Both the position numbers and the translations under genes were made by a program. Below are positions 18,609-26,293 of a DNA stretch of 64,000 nucleotides, piece after piece. Below the pieces are notes generated by a model, which was not told the DNA's origin, did no database searches, and was given only the letters and a program-made list of their open reading frames with translations. The stretch is taken from positions 3,655,501 through 3,719,500 of the forward strand of contig NZ_CP041765.1 in assembly GCF_007559025.1 (NCBI RefSeq). Reading direction: 5' to 3'. Origin of the DNA: Tomitella fengzijianii (GTDB lineage Bacteria; Actinomycetota; Actinomycetes; Mycobacteriales; Mycobacteriaceae). Each line of letters begins with the position of its first letter. The stretch's first letter is position 1.

Positions 18609-19265
18609 ATGTCCGCGTACGAGTTCGAGTCCACACGCCGCCGGTTGACCGCCCACCAGGCGGAGACCGTCGCCGGTCTCACCGAAGCGGCCGTCGTGGT
18701 GTTGCGGGAACGCGGATACGCGGGCCTGACCGTCCGCCTCGTCGCCGCCGAGGCCGGCGTCGCGCCCGCCACGGCCTACACCTACTTCTCCTCCAAGAGC
18801 CACCTTCTGGCCGAGGTCTTCTGGCGCCGGCTCGCCGCGCTCCCGCACCGGTACGGTCGCGGCGACACCGCTCGGGGCGACTCCGCTGACGGCGACGCCG
18901 GCCGCGCGGACCCCCACCAGGACGGCCGGTCTTCCCGGTCCGACCGGGTCGCGACGGCGATGCGCGACGTGGCGTTGCTGGCGGCCGACGAGCCGGAGTT
19001 CGCGGCCGGCGTGACCGCCTCGCTGCTCGGGGACGACCCGGAGGTCGCTCACCTGCGCATCCGGATCGCGCTGAACATCCGCGCGCGGATCGCACGCGCC
19101 CTGGCCCCGGATGCCGAGGACCCCGTCGCCGCCGCGGACCCGGAGGTGCTCGAGACCCTCGAGGTGATCTGGGCGGGCGCCCTGCTGCGCGCGGGCATGG
19201 GGCATCAGTCGTACGCGAGCATCGCCGAGCGGCTCGAGGCGTACGTCCGCCACGTGGTCGAGTAG
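18609..19265 (+). CDS. TetR-family regulator (copy 2)
   Basis: A 218-residue TetR repressor, paralogous to the one at 2531. The DNA-binding half is nearly the same; the clearest difference is a Gly/Asp-rich insertion around residues 78-110. It stands at the far end of the P450-Mce run, so the two copies bracket the cluster. TAGCGT (18595-18600) lies 8 nt before the ATG with no ribosome site, which suggests its own, nearly leaderless promoter. Because the recognition helices are alike, both proteins may bind GACA-N2-TGTC sites (inference). Confidence 0.87.
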   Translation: MSAYEFESTRRRLTAHQAETVAGLTEAAVVVLRERGYAGLTVRLVAAEAGVAPATAYTYFSSKSHLLAEVFWRRLAALPHRYGRGDTARGDSADGDAGRADPHQDGRSSRSDRVATAMRDVALLAADEPEFAAGVTASLLGDDPEVAHLRIRIALNIRARIARALAPDAEDPVAAADPEVLETLEVIWAGALLRAGMGHQSYASIAERLEAYVRHVVE

Positions 19266-19461
19266 GCGACCGGTCCGCGTGATCGGACCGTGAGCGCCCG
19301 CAACGATCCGGAACCGCTGCCCCAGAGCGCAATTCACCACGTTGCGTTATCTGATCGTGATAATCGGCGCGGAAAAGATACGTCATTTGGCGGATTCTTT
19401 TTACTCCCGTGCGGTCTAACGTCGTATCCGCATCGACTCTTCGAACGATCCGGAGCAGACC
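19266..19461 (+). promoter_or_regulatory. AT-rich control region before the beta-propeller gene
   Basis: This 196-bp gap contains a stretch (about 19340-19430) clearly poorer in GC than its surroundings. It includes a short inverted repeat TTATC-N7-GATAA (19347-19363). I could not identify a convincing -35/-10 pair. The function is unknown. Confidence 0.3.
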
Positions 19462-20349
19462 ATGAGCGCACCCACCACCGTCACGGCTTCCGCCGTCGCC
19501 GCACCCGCAACGCGCACCGGCCACCCCGAGATCCACGTCGCCGACTTCACCGGTGCAGGCATCATCACCGCCCGCGCCGTCGCCGGCGGCGCGGGTCCGG
19601 CCGACGCCGACGGGGCGTCCTCCACCGATCACGCCCCGCACCTCACCCGCACGCCCGCAGCCGGACAGCCGTTGTCGGTGGCCGCCGCCGGGGACTTCGT
19701 CTACTTCACCACCTGGAGCTCCCCGCTGGGGGACGGCACCGTGCAGAGGGTGCCGCGCCGCGGCGGCCCGGCGGAGACGGTCGCCGACGGGCTGCACTGC
19801 CCCGTCGGCGTGGCCGCGGACGCGCACACCCTTTTCGTCACGACGTTCTACGGGGCGCTGCACGTCTTCCCCCGCGGGGGGACGCCCTTCCGGATCGACC
19901 TGAGCGCACACCTCGAAAACCCCAACGGCATCGTCCTGCAGGGGACGACGCTGTACGTGGTAGACTGGACGGCCGGCGCGGTGGCCGCGATCGACACCGG
20001 CGAGCTCGGCGGCCCCGGTTCGACGCCCGCCGTCCGCACCGTCCTTCGCCCGGGCAGCCTGACCCGACCCGGGCACATCGCCGCGGGCGACGGCGTCCTG
20101 TACGTCACCCAGACCGGCAGCGCCAGGGGGCTCGACGGCACCATCGAGCGCATCGACCTGCGGACCGAATCGCCCCGCACCGAGACGCTCGCGGGCCGCC
20201 TCGCCTACCCGACCGGGATCACGCTGCACGACGGCACGCTCTACGTATCGACCGTCGACTCCCGCTCGGTCGTGGCGCTCGACGTCGACGACCCCCGTCC
20301 TGTGCAGGTCGTCTCCGGACTCGAAACACCCTGGGGGCTGGCCATCTGA
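19462..20349 (+). CDS. Beta-propeller protein, SMP-30/gluconolactonase or NHL-like
   Basis: A 295-residue protein built of repeated strands of the type VAAAGDFVYFTT, GVAADAHTLFVTT, IVLQGTTLYVVD, IAAGDGVLYVT and ITLHDGTLYVST, about every 40-45 residues. This indicates a six-bladed propeller. There is no signal peptide. Propellers of this kind include lactonases and strictosidine-synthase-like hydrolases as well as plain binding proteins. The ATG at 19462 has a CGGAGC ribosome site. The cluster context allows a lactone or steroid substrate but does not prove it. Confidence 0.75.
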   Translation: MSAPTTVTASAVAAPATRTGHPEIHVADFTGAGIITARAVAGGAGPADADGASSTDHAPHLTRTPAAGQPLSVAAAGDFVYFTTWSSPLGDGTVQRVPRRGGPAETVADGLHCPVGVAADAHTLFVTTFYGALHVFPRGGTPFRIDLSAHLENPNGIVLQGTTLYVVDWTAGAVAAIDTGELGGPGSTPAVRTVLRPGSLTRPGHIAAGDGVLYVTQTGSARGLDGTIERIDLRTESPRTETLAGRLAYPTGITLHDGTLYVSTVDSRSVVALDVDDPRPVQVVSGLETPWGLAI

Positions 20350-20442
20350 CCAGGGGAACCGCTTCGGCGCCGGCGACTCCGCGGAACCGGCGCCGGGGCG
20401 CGCGGCCCGAAGGCCGAGGCATGCGCAGGCCCGGGCACTCCA

Positions 20443-20495
20443 TTGTCCGGACACGTGTCCGACGTCTAGGATCACACCGCATAGAACACGTTCCA
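20443..20495 (+). promoter_or_regulatory. Promoter with nested TetR-type palindrome and KstR-type box
   Basis: TTGTCC (20443-20448) and TAGGAT (20467-20472) are 18 bp apart. The palindrome GGACACGTGTCC (20449-20460), with the GACA-N2-TGTC core, lies exactly between them. Downstream, near the expected transcription start, TAGAACACGTTCCA (20482-20495) matches the KstR consensus TNNAACNNGTTNNA known from mycobacterial cholesterol catabolism. Control by two repressors is the simplest reading. Confidence 0.6.
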
Positions 20496-20558
20496 TCGCA
20501 GAGGTGATCGGACCGGCGGCCACTCCGGGCCCGGCCTGCGACGCGCCGAAGGAGCCCC

Positions 20559-22010
20559 ATGAGCAACCCCAGCACCACACCCGTCCCGGCGCAGGCCGTC
20601 GACGGGTACTCCGACGAGGTCGACGTCCTGGTGATCGGCTTCGGCATCGCCGGCGGTTCCGCCGCGGTGGGCGCGGCCGAGCGGGGCGCCCGAGTGCTGG
20701 TGCTCGAACGCGCGGCGGAGGCCGGCGGCACCACCGCGATGGCCGGCGGCCACTTCTATCTGGGCGGCGGCACCGCGGTGCAGAAGGAGACCGGCCACGA
20801 CGACTCGCCCGAGGAGATGGCCAAGTACCTCATGGCCGTCTCACGCGAGCCCGACGAAGCCAAGATCCGCGCCTACTGCGACGGCAGCGTGGCCCACTTC
20901 GACTGGATCGAGTCTCTGGGCCTGAAGTTCGAGCGCAGCTACTACCCCGAGAAGGCCGTCATCCAGCCGGGAACACAGGGTCTGATGTTCACCGGCAACG
21001 AGAAGGTGTGGCCGTTCAAGGACGAGGCCGTGCCGGCCCCGCGCGGCCACAAGGTCCCCCAACCGGGCGACACCGGCGGCGCCAGAATGGCCGTCGACGT
21101 GCTGCTGCGCCGCGCCGAGGAGCTCGGAGTCCAGATCCGCTACGAGACCGGCGCCAGCGCGCTCGTGACCGACGGCGACCGCGTCGTCGGCGCCGCATGG
21201 AAGCGCTTCGGTGAGACCGGGGCGATCAAGGCGAAGTCCGTGGTGATCGCCGCCGGCGGGTTCGTGATGAACAAAGAGATGGTGGACGCCCACGTCCCGC
21301 AGCTGGCCAAGAAGCCGTTCACCCTGGGCAGCACCTACGACGACGGCCTGGGCATCAAGCTGGGCGAATCGGCGGGCGGCGCCACCGAACACATGGACCA
21401 GGCCTTCATCACCGCACCCGTGTACCCCCCGTCGGGCCTGCTGACGGGCCTCATCGTCAACGCCGAGGGCCGGCGGTTCGTCGCAGAGGACTCGTACCAC
21501 TCGCGCACCTCCGGCTACGTCATGGACCAGCCGGGGCAGCGGGCGTACCTCATCGTCGACGAAGCCCACATGGAGCGCCCCGAGTTCCCCCTGTGCCCCT
21601 TCATCGACGGCTGGGAGACGGTCGCGGAGATGGCGGACGCGCTGGGCATCCCCGCGGACGCATTGACCTCCACTCTGGACCGATACAACGCGGGCGCCGC
21701 ACGCGGCGAGGACCCCGACTTCCACAAGTCGCCCGAGTGGCTCGCACCCCAGGACCACGGACCCTGGGCGGCGTTCGACATGACCCTCGGCAAGGCGCTG
21801 TACGCGGGTTTCACGCTGGGCGGGCTGCGCACGTCGGTCGACGCGCAGGTGCTCCGCGCCGACGGCACCGTGGTCGACGGGCTCTACGCCGCGGGCGCCT
21901 GCGCGTCGAACATCGCCCAGGACGGCAAGGGCTACGCCAGCGGCACCCAGCTGGGCGAGGGGTCGTTCTTCGGCCGGCGCGCGGGCCACCACGCCGCGGC
22001 CCGGCCCTGA
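20559..22010 (+). CDS. FAD-dependent dehydrogenase, 3-ketosteroid dehydrogenase/fumarate reductase family
   Basis: A 483-residue flavoprotein with the dinucleotide motif GFGIAGG (Gly27, Gly29, Gly32), the following acidic loop LVLERA, and a second FAD segment near the C-terminus (DGLYAAGACASN, then GKGYASGTQLGEGSFFGRRAG). This is the fumarate reductase/KstD-type fold that introduces or reduces double bonds next to a carbonyl. The closeness of a KstR-type box, a DUF35 gene and a thiolase gene supports a steroid substrate. Exact 3-ketosteroid delta-1 activity is not assured. A GAAGGAG ribosome site precedes the ATG. Confidence 0.85.
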   Translation: MSNPSTTPVPAQAVDGYSDEVDVLVIGFGIAGGSAAVGAAERGARVLVLERAAEAGGTTAMAGGHFYLGGGTAVQKETGHDDSPEEMAKYLMAVSREPDEAKIRAYCDGSVAHFDWIESLGLKFERSYYPEKAVIQPGTQGLMFTGNEKVWPFKDEAVPAPRGHKVPQPGDTGGARMAVDVLLRRAEELGVQIRYETGASALVTDGDRVVGAAWKRFGETGAIKAKSVVIAAGGFVMNKEMVDAHVPQLAKKPFTLGSTYDDGLGIKLGESAGGATEHMDQAFITAPVYPPSGLLTGLIVNAEGRRFVAEDSYHSRTSGYVMDQPGQRAYLIVDEAHMERPEFPLCPFIDGWETVAEMADALGIPADALTSTLDRYNAGAARGEDPDFHKSPEWLAPQDHGPWAAFDMTLGKALYAGFTLGGLRTSVDAQVLRADGTVVDGLYAAGACASNIAQDGKGYASGTQLGEGSFFGRRAGHHAAARP

Positions 22011-22175
22011 CCGCCGGCGGCGCCTGAACCCGGCCGACGCCGGACGCCGACTGCCGCAGATCGGGATGCGCGCGTGACCGCCCGCGCACGGCCGTGAGAA
22101 CCTGAATCCTTGAGCCCCCGCGCGCCGCGTCGCCGCGGACGACCGGGCGCCGTCCCCCGACGAGTGAGGTTGTCA

Positions 22176-22631
22176 ATGACCGAGACCGCCATTCCGGCTG
22201 TCGAGGGCTGGTTCACCACCGGCCCCGAGCCCGCGCTGGTGGGCACCAAGTGCACCGCGTGCGGCAACATCTCCTTCCCGCGTGAGACCACGTTCTGCAA
22301 GAACCCGGCATGCCCCGGCGAGACCTTCGACGACGTCGAGCTCTCGCGCCGCGGCACCGTGTGGTCCTACACCGACGCGCAGTACCAGCCGCCCGAGCCG
22401 TTCATCCCCGCCACGGATCCGTACGTGCCGTTCGCCCTGGCCGCCGTCGAGCTGCCCGAGGGCCTCGTCGTGATCGGCCAGGTGGCGGACGGCTACGGCG
22501 TGGACGACCTCACGGTGGGCGCCGAGGTCGAGCTCGTCGTCGAGCCCCTCTACACCGACGACGAGGGAGTCAGGACCATCTGGCGGTGGAAGCCGGCCGG
22601 TTCGGCGAGCACGAAGGAGCAGCAGGCATGA
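22176..22631 (+). CDS. DUF35 OB-fold protein with rubredoxin-like zinc ribbon
   Basis: A 151-residue protein. An N-terminal zinc ribbon (CTACG and CKNPAC, four cysteines) is followed by an OB-fold (about residues 60-135), which is the DUF35 architecture. Such proteins pair with SCP-x-type thiolases or aldolases; in steroid-degrading actinobacteria a DUF35 domain is needed by the Ltp2 aldolase. Rv3521 next to ltp4/ltp3 is a comparable gene. Its stop overlaps the thiolase start (ATGA), in line with a 1:1 complex. An earlier in-frame start at 22110 lacks a ribosome site. Confidence 0.88.
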   Translation: MTETAIPAVEGWFTTGPEPALVGTKCTACGNISFPRETTFCKNPACPGETFDDVELSRRGTVWSYTDAQYQPPEPFIPATDPYVPFALAAVELPEGLVVIGQVADGYGVDDLTVGAEVELVVEPLYTDDEGVRTIWRWKPAGSASTKEQQA

Positions 22632-23818
22632 GCAAGCACGATGTGGCCGTCGCGGGCGTCGGCATGCACGCGTGGGGCAAGTGGGGCCGCCCCTTCGTCG
22701 AGTACGGCGTGGCGGCCGCGCGGGACGCGCTCAAGGATTCCGGCATCGACTGGAACGACGTCGACTTCATCGTCGGCGGCGAGACCGTCCGCAACGGCTA
22801 CGGCGGATACGTCGCCGGCGCCACGTTCGCCAGCGCCCTCGGCTGGAACGGCGCGCGCGTGGCCACCTCGTACGCGGCGTGCGCCACCGGCGCCCAGGCG
22901 CTCGACACCGCCCGTACCCGCATCCTCGCCGGGCTGAGCGAGGTGGCGCTGGTCGTCGGCGCGGACACCACGCCCAAGGGCTTCCTCAAGCCCAACGCCG
23001 GCGAACGCTGGGACGACCCGGACTGGCTGCGGTTCCGGCTCATGGGGATGACCAACCCGGCCTACTTCGCGCTCAACGCCCGCAGGCGCATCGACCTGTA
23101 CGGGGCCACGCAGGAGGACTTCGCCGCCGTGAAGGTGAAGAACGCCAAGCACGGGCTCAGCAACCCCAACGCGCGGTACCGCAAGGAGTTCTCCGTCGCC
23201 GACGTCATGGCCTCGCCCGTCGTCGCCGACCCGCTGCACCTAATGGACATCTGCGCCACCTCCGACGGCGGGGCCGCAGTGGTGCTGACGTCGGTGGAGT
23301 ACGCGCAGCGCCACGGGCTCACCGGGCCGCGCATCAACGCCATCTCCACGGTCACGCCCACCTTCCCGCAGACGCAGCTGGACATGCCGTACTTCTCCTC
23401 GGAGTCCACCGCCGCCGCGCCGGCCCCGCAGTACACGCACAAGGAAGCGCTGGCCCGCGCCGCCTACGAGGAGGCCGGCATCAGCCCCGAAGACGTCGAC
23501 GTCGCCGAGGTGTACGACCTGTCGACGGCCCTCGAGCTGGACTGGATCGAGGACCTGGGCCTCGTCGAACGCGGCACGGCCGAGCAGCTGGTACGCACGG
23601 GCGACACGTCCGTCGGCGGCAGGCTGCCCGTGAACCCGTCGGGCGGGCTGGCCTGCTTCGGCGAGGCCGTCCCCGCCCAGGCGCTCGCCCAGGTGTGCGA
23701 GCTGACCTGGCAGCTGCGCGGCCAGGCCGAGGGCCGCCAGGTGGAGGGCGCCCGCGTGGGCATCACCGCCAACCAGGGGCTGTTCGGCCACGGATCCTCG
23801 GTGATCCTCAGCGCGTAG
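22628..23818 (+). CDS. Thiolase-fold lipid-transfer protein (Ltp/SCP-x type), probable retro-aldolase
   Basis: A 396-residue thiolase-fold protein. The N-terminal half has YAACATGAQAL with Cys85. Two canonical thiolase residues are altered: the His of the HDxF motif is replaced by Tyr296 (AEVYDLS), and the usual GHPxGATG loop reads GEAVPA. In the Ltp2 steroid aldolase a tyrosine is catalytic at this position, so carbon-carbon cleavage of a steroid side chain is more likely than CoA-dependent thiolysis (inference). It forms a translationally coupled pair with the DUF35 gene. Confidence 0.85.
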   Translation: MSKHDVAVAGVGMHAWGKWGRPFVEYGVAAARDALKDSGIDWNDVDFIVGGETVRNGYGGYVAGATFASALGWNGARVATSYAACATGAQALDTARTRILAGLSEVALVVGADTTPKGFLKPNAGERWDDPDWLRFRLMGMTNPAYFALNARRRIDLYGATQEDFAAVKVKNAKHGLSNPNARYRKEFSVADVMASPVVADPLHLMDICATSDGGAAVVLTSVEYAQRHGLTGPRINAISTVTPTFPQTQLDMPYFSSESTAAAPAPQYTHKEALARAAYEEAGISPEDVDVAEVYDLSTALELDWIEDLGLVERGTAEQLVRTGDTSVGGRLPVNPSGGLACFGEAVPAQALAQVCELTWQLRGQAEGRQVEGARVGITANQGLFGHGSSVILSA

Positions 23819-23833
23819 CCCCCGCCGCACGGC

Positions 23834-23887
23834 CAATGAGCGCGTGCCCACGGTTTCCCGTACGGAACCGTGGGCACGCGCTCATTG
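23834..23887. terminator. Long perfect hairpin between convergent genes
   Basis: Two perfect 22-bp arms (23834-23855 and 23866-23887) flank a 10-nt loop that itself contains CCGTACGG. It lies between the stop codons of the thiolase (plus) and the ABC permease (minus), so it probably terminates both transcripts. There is no T-tract. The arms are longer than a terminator needs. Confidence 0.65.
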
Positions 23888-23910
23888 TGGGTAGGCCCGG
23901 CGGAGGCCTC

Positions 23911-24780
23911 TCACGCCTCCACGTTGCGCATCATCCGGTACCCCGCCCCGAACAACAGCACGCCGAGCACCGCGGGAACGGCCAGCAGGAGCACCGCGAC
24001 CGGCGTGTCGACAAAGAAGCGGCCGACGGCCGGCCAGCCGCGCTGCCAGGTGATCAGCAGCGCCGCCACGGCCGCCACCAGCGCCAGGATCAGCGCCGCG
24101 GTGAACATCCCGTTGGCCCGCCACTTGAGGTAGACCACCCCGGCGAACACGCCGAGGGCGGCGAACGCCATGGTCACGAGCACCATCGAGAAGAACACGA
24201 GCGCCGGGCTGTCGGTGATCCGGTACACGACCGAGAGCACTTCCAGGTGGACGGTATAGCCGTCCGTGGCCCGCTCGATCTGCGCGAAGATCAGCACCAG
24301 CACGCCGTTGACGACCCCGGTGCACAGCGACGTCAGCGCCGTACCCAGGTAGAAGTCGCGGCGGGTGACGCCGAGCCCCATCGCGAACGGGAAGTGCTGG
24401 GTGGTGATCGACGCGAACATGGCGACCGAGAAGAAGAACAGCGTCGACCCGACTCCGTTGAACCCCTCGTCCGGGATCTCCACGCCCTGTGAACGGACGA
24501 TGGCGAGGATCGCGGCATGCGCCCACGTCACCACGAGGACGATCGCCCACGGCATGGCGAACAGCATCCACTGCCTGCTGTTCATGCGGGTCACCGCGAG
24601 CGCCCGCGAGAACGCGACGTTGCGCAATCCCGCCGCCGCCTCCTGCCGGCCTATCGCCGCTTCTTGTGCGTTCATCATCTGCTGCCCCGTCCCGTGGGCG
24701 TTCGCCCCGTCGTCCGGCCGTGTTCCCGCTGTCCTGGTCCCGGCTGTCCTGGTTCCCGCTGTACTGGTCCCGGTGTTCAT
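23911..24780 (-). CDS. ABC transporter permease (GntR-linked system)
   Basis: A 289-residue membrane protein with a hydrophilic N-terminal extension of about 60 residues and six hydrophobic segments. The first is near WMLFAMPWAIVLVVTW and the last is close to the C-terminus. It overlaps the ATPase gene by 4 nt (ATGA) and is third in a gntR-ATPase-permease operon, like YtrA-type exporters of Gram-positive bacteria. Substrate unknown. The N-terminus carries a short amino-acid repeat listed separately. Confidence 0.82.
   Translation of the reverse strand: MNTGTSTAGTRTAGTRTAGTRPDDGANAHGTGQQMMNAQEAAIGRQEAAAGLRNVAFSRALAVTRMNSRQWMLFAMPWAIVLVVTWAHAAILAIVRSQGVEIPDEGFNGVGSTLFFFSVAMFASITTQHFPFAMGLGVTRRDFYLGTALTSLCTGVVNGVLVLIFAQIERATDGYTVHLEVLSVVYRITDSPALVFFSMVLVTMAFAALGVFAGVVYLKWRANGMFTAALILALVAAVAALLITWQRGWPAVGRFFVDTPVAVLLLAVPAVLGVLLFGAGYRMMRNVEA
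24722..24780 (-). repeat. 15-bp tandem repeat inside the permease gene
   Basis: There are three full 15-bp units and one partial unit (24722-24736, 24737-24751, 24752-24766, 24767-24780), differing at one to three positions. They encode the start of the permease as repeats of Thr-Ala-Gly-Thr-Arg. Because the unit is a multiple of three, copy number can change without a frameshift. Confidence 0.75.
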
Positions 24781-25661
24781 GACGCCTGCCGTCCTTCCGT
24801 CCCGGTGGCGCCGATCATCAACTGCTGCAGCGACGCCGGTGCGATGTCCACTCCCCGCTCCCGCGCCCGGGCCAGGTCGTCGTCGGTGAAGTCGCCCTGC
24901 AGCGTGACGCGCGCCTGCGTGCCCAGGGTTTCGCGCCGCAGCTCCGTGCGCCCCGCGGCGAGGTCGTCGATGTGCGCGGTCCCGCCCGTCGCCACCACCG
25001 CTCTGCGTCGCAGGTTCTCGGCGCAGTCGTCGATGAGCACGCGGCCCCCGTCGATGAGCACCACGTGCTCGAGAAGGTTGGCGACCTCGTCCACCAGGTG
25101 CGTCGAGAGCACGATGGTGCGCGGGTGGGCGGCGTAGTCGGCCAGCAGCTCGTCGTAGAACATCTGGCGGGCGACCACGTCGAGGCCCAGGTACGGCTCG
25201 TCGAACAGCGTCACCGGCGCCCGCGACGCCAGCCCGATGATGATGCCGAGCATCGAGTGCATCCCGCGCGACAGCTTCTTCACGCGCCGGCCAGTGGGCA
25301 GATCGAACTTGCCCAGCAGGTCGTCGGCGAAGCCCTGGTCCCACTGCGGAAGCAGATCCGCGGCGGAGGCCAGCACGTGCTTGACCTTGAACTCATCGGG
25401 GTAGCGCTGGCTCTCCTTCACGAAGCACATCGACGACATGGCGTCGCGGTCCTCGAACGGCGCACGACCGAAGACGTCGACGCTGCCCGAGGACGGCTTC
25501 GCATGGCCGGTGATGATCTGCATCGCGGTGGTCTTGCCGGCGCCGTTGCGGCCGAGCACGCCGCAGATGGTGTTCTCCTGGATGGCGAACGAGACGCCGT
25601 CCAGCGCGGTGACGTCGCGGTAGGTCTTGCCCAGACCCGCCACGCTGATCGCTGTGGTCAT
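24777..25661 (-). CDS. ABC transporter ATP-binding protein (GntR-linked system)
   Basis: A 294-residue ATPase with Walker A GRNGAGKTT (residues 38-46), signature LSRGM, Walker B VTLFDEP and the switch histidine in LSTHL. A C-terminal extension of about 75 residues follows the nucleotide-binding domain, as in drug- or peptide-exporter ATPases. It lies between gntR and the permease with 4-nt overlaps on both sides, so all three are cotranscribed and under the GntR repressor. Confidence 0.93.
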   Translation of the reverse strand: MTTAISVAGLGKTYRDVTALDGVSFAIQENTICGVLGRNGAGKTTAMQIITGHAKPSSGSVDVFGRAPFEDRDAMSSMCFVKESQRYPDEFKVKHVLASAADLLPQWDQGFADDLLGKFDLPTGRRVKKLSRGMHSMLGIIIGLASRAPVTLFDEPYLGLDVVARQMFYDELLADYAAHPRTIVLSTHLVDEVANLLEHVVLIDGGRVLIDDCAENLRRRAVVATGGTAHIDDLAAGRTELRRETLGTQARVTLQGDFTDDDLARARERGVDIAPASLQQLMIGATGTEGRQAS

Positions 25662-26074
25662 GACTGCTCCTCAGTGGTTGCGGATTGGGCGGCGGCGAGG
25701 GCGTCGCGCGCGGTGTCGCCTTTTTCGAGCTGGGTGACGAGCCGGGCGATGTCGGCGGCGGAGATGCCGAGCTTGCGGGCCTCCTCCACGGCCGGCGCGA
25801 GGTAGCGGGCGACGAAGTCCTCCCGGCGGCGGAAGCGCAGCTTCTCGCGCGCCCCCGGGCTGACGAACATGCCGATGCCGCGCCGCTTGTACACCGTGCC
25901 GTCTGCGACGAGCGTGCCCAGGCCCTTCGCGGCGGTGGCCGGGTTGATGCGGTGGAACATGGCCAGCTCGTTGCTGGAGGGCACCTGCGCGTCCTCGTCC
26001 AGCGAGCCGTCGATGATCGAGTTCTCGATCTGCTCGGCGATCTGCTGGAAGATCGGCTTGTCCGACGTCAGCAT
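25658..26074 (-). CDS. GntR-family repressor, YtrA subfamily
   Basis: A 138-residue regulator with an N-terminal winged helix (QIAEQIENSIIDGSL, PSSNELAMFHRINPATA) and a short C-terminal helical tail rather than a large ligand domain. This is the YtrA subfamily that controls ABC exporters. The ATG at 26074 starts the family-typical IFQQIAEQIE region; an upstream in-frame start would add 18 residues without homology. It leads the operon with the ATPase and permease. A near-perfect operator overlaps its promoter at 26147-26170. Confidence 0.9.
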   Translation of the reverse strand: MLTSDKPIFQQIAEQIENSIIDGSLDEDAQVPSSNELAMFHRINPATAAKGLGTLVADGTVYKRRGIGMFVSPGAREKLRFRRREDFVARYLAPAVEEARKLGISAADIARLVTQLEKGDTARDALAAAQSATTEEQS

Positions 26075-26146
26075 GACCGCGCCCCCGTGCTCGCACCGCG
26101 GACCGGCCGGCGGTGCGCGACGGCGCACCCCCCGCTCCGGCCCTTT

Positions 26147-26196
26147 GGTTCGTTACTCATGTAATGAACCATAGCGCTACCGAACCGATGAGGCAA
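26147..26196 (-). promoter_or_regulatory. gntR operon promoter with GntR operator
   Basis: On the minus strand TTGCCT (26191-26196) and TATGGT (26168-26173) are 17 bp apart. The inverted repeat with arms GGTTCGTTAC and GTAATGAACC (26147-26170, 4-bp spacer, one arm mismatch) begins at the -10 box and covers the transcription start. The position fits autorepression by the YtrA-type regulator. Confidence 0.65.
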
Positions 26197-26210
26197 GGGT
26201 TGCGACGCGA

Positions 26211-26253
26211 AGCGGCCCCGCGGACCACGGCTGACGTGGTCGACGGGGCCGCT
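26211..26253. terminator. Strong hairpin between the two ABC operons
   Basis: AGCGGCCCCG (26211-26220) pairs with CGGGGCCGCT (26244-26253), and an inner GACCACG pairs with CGTGGTC. It lies downstream of the permease ending at 26294 and upstream of the gntR promoter, so it probably ends the upstream minus-strand transcript. There is no T-tract. Confidence 0.5.
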
Positions 26254-26293
26254 GGGAGATGCCGCCCGGTCTGCGCCGGGCGTGCCTCCGCTG

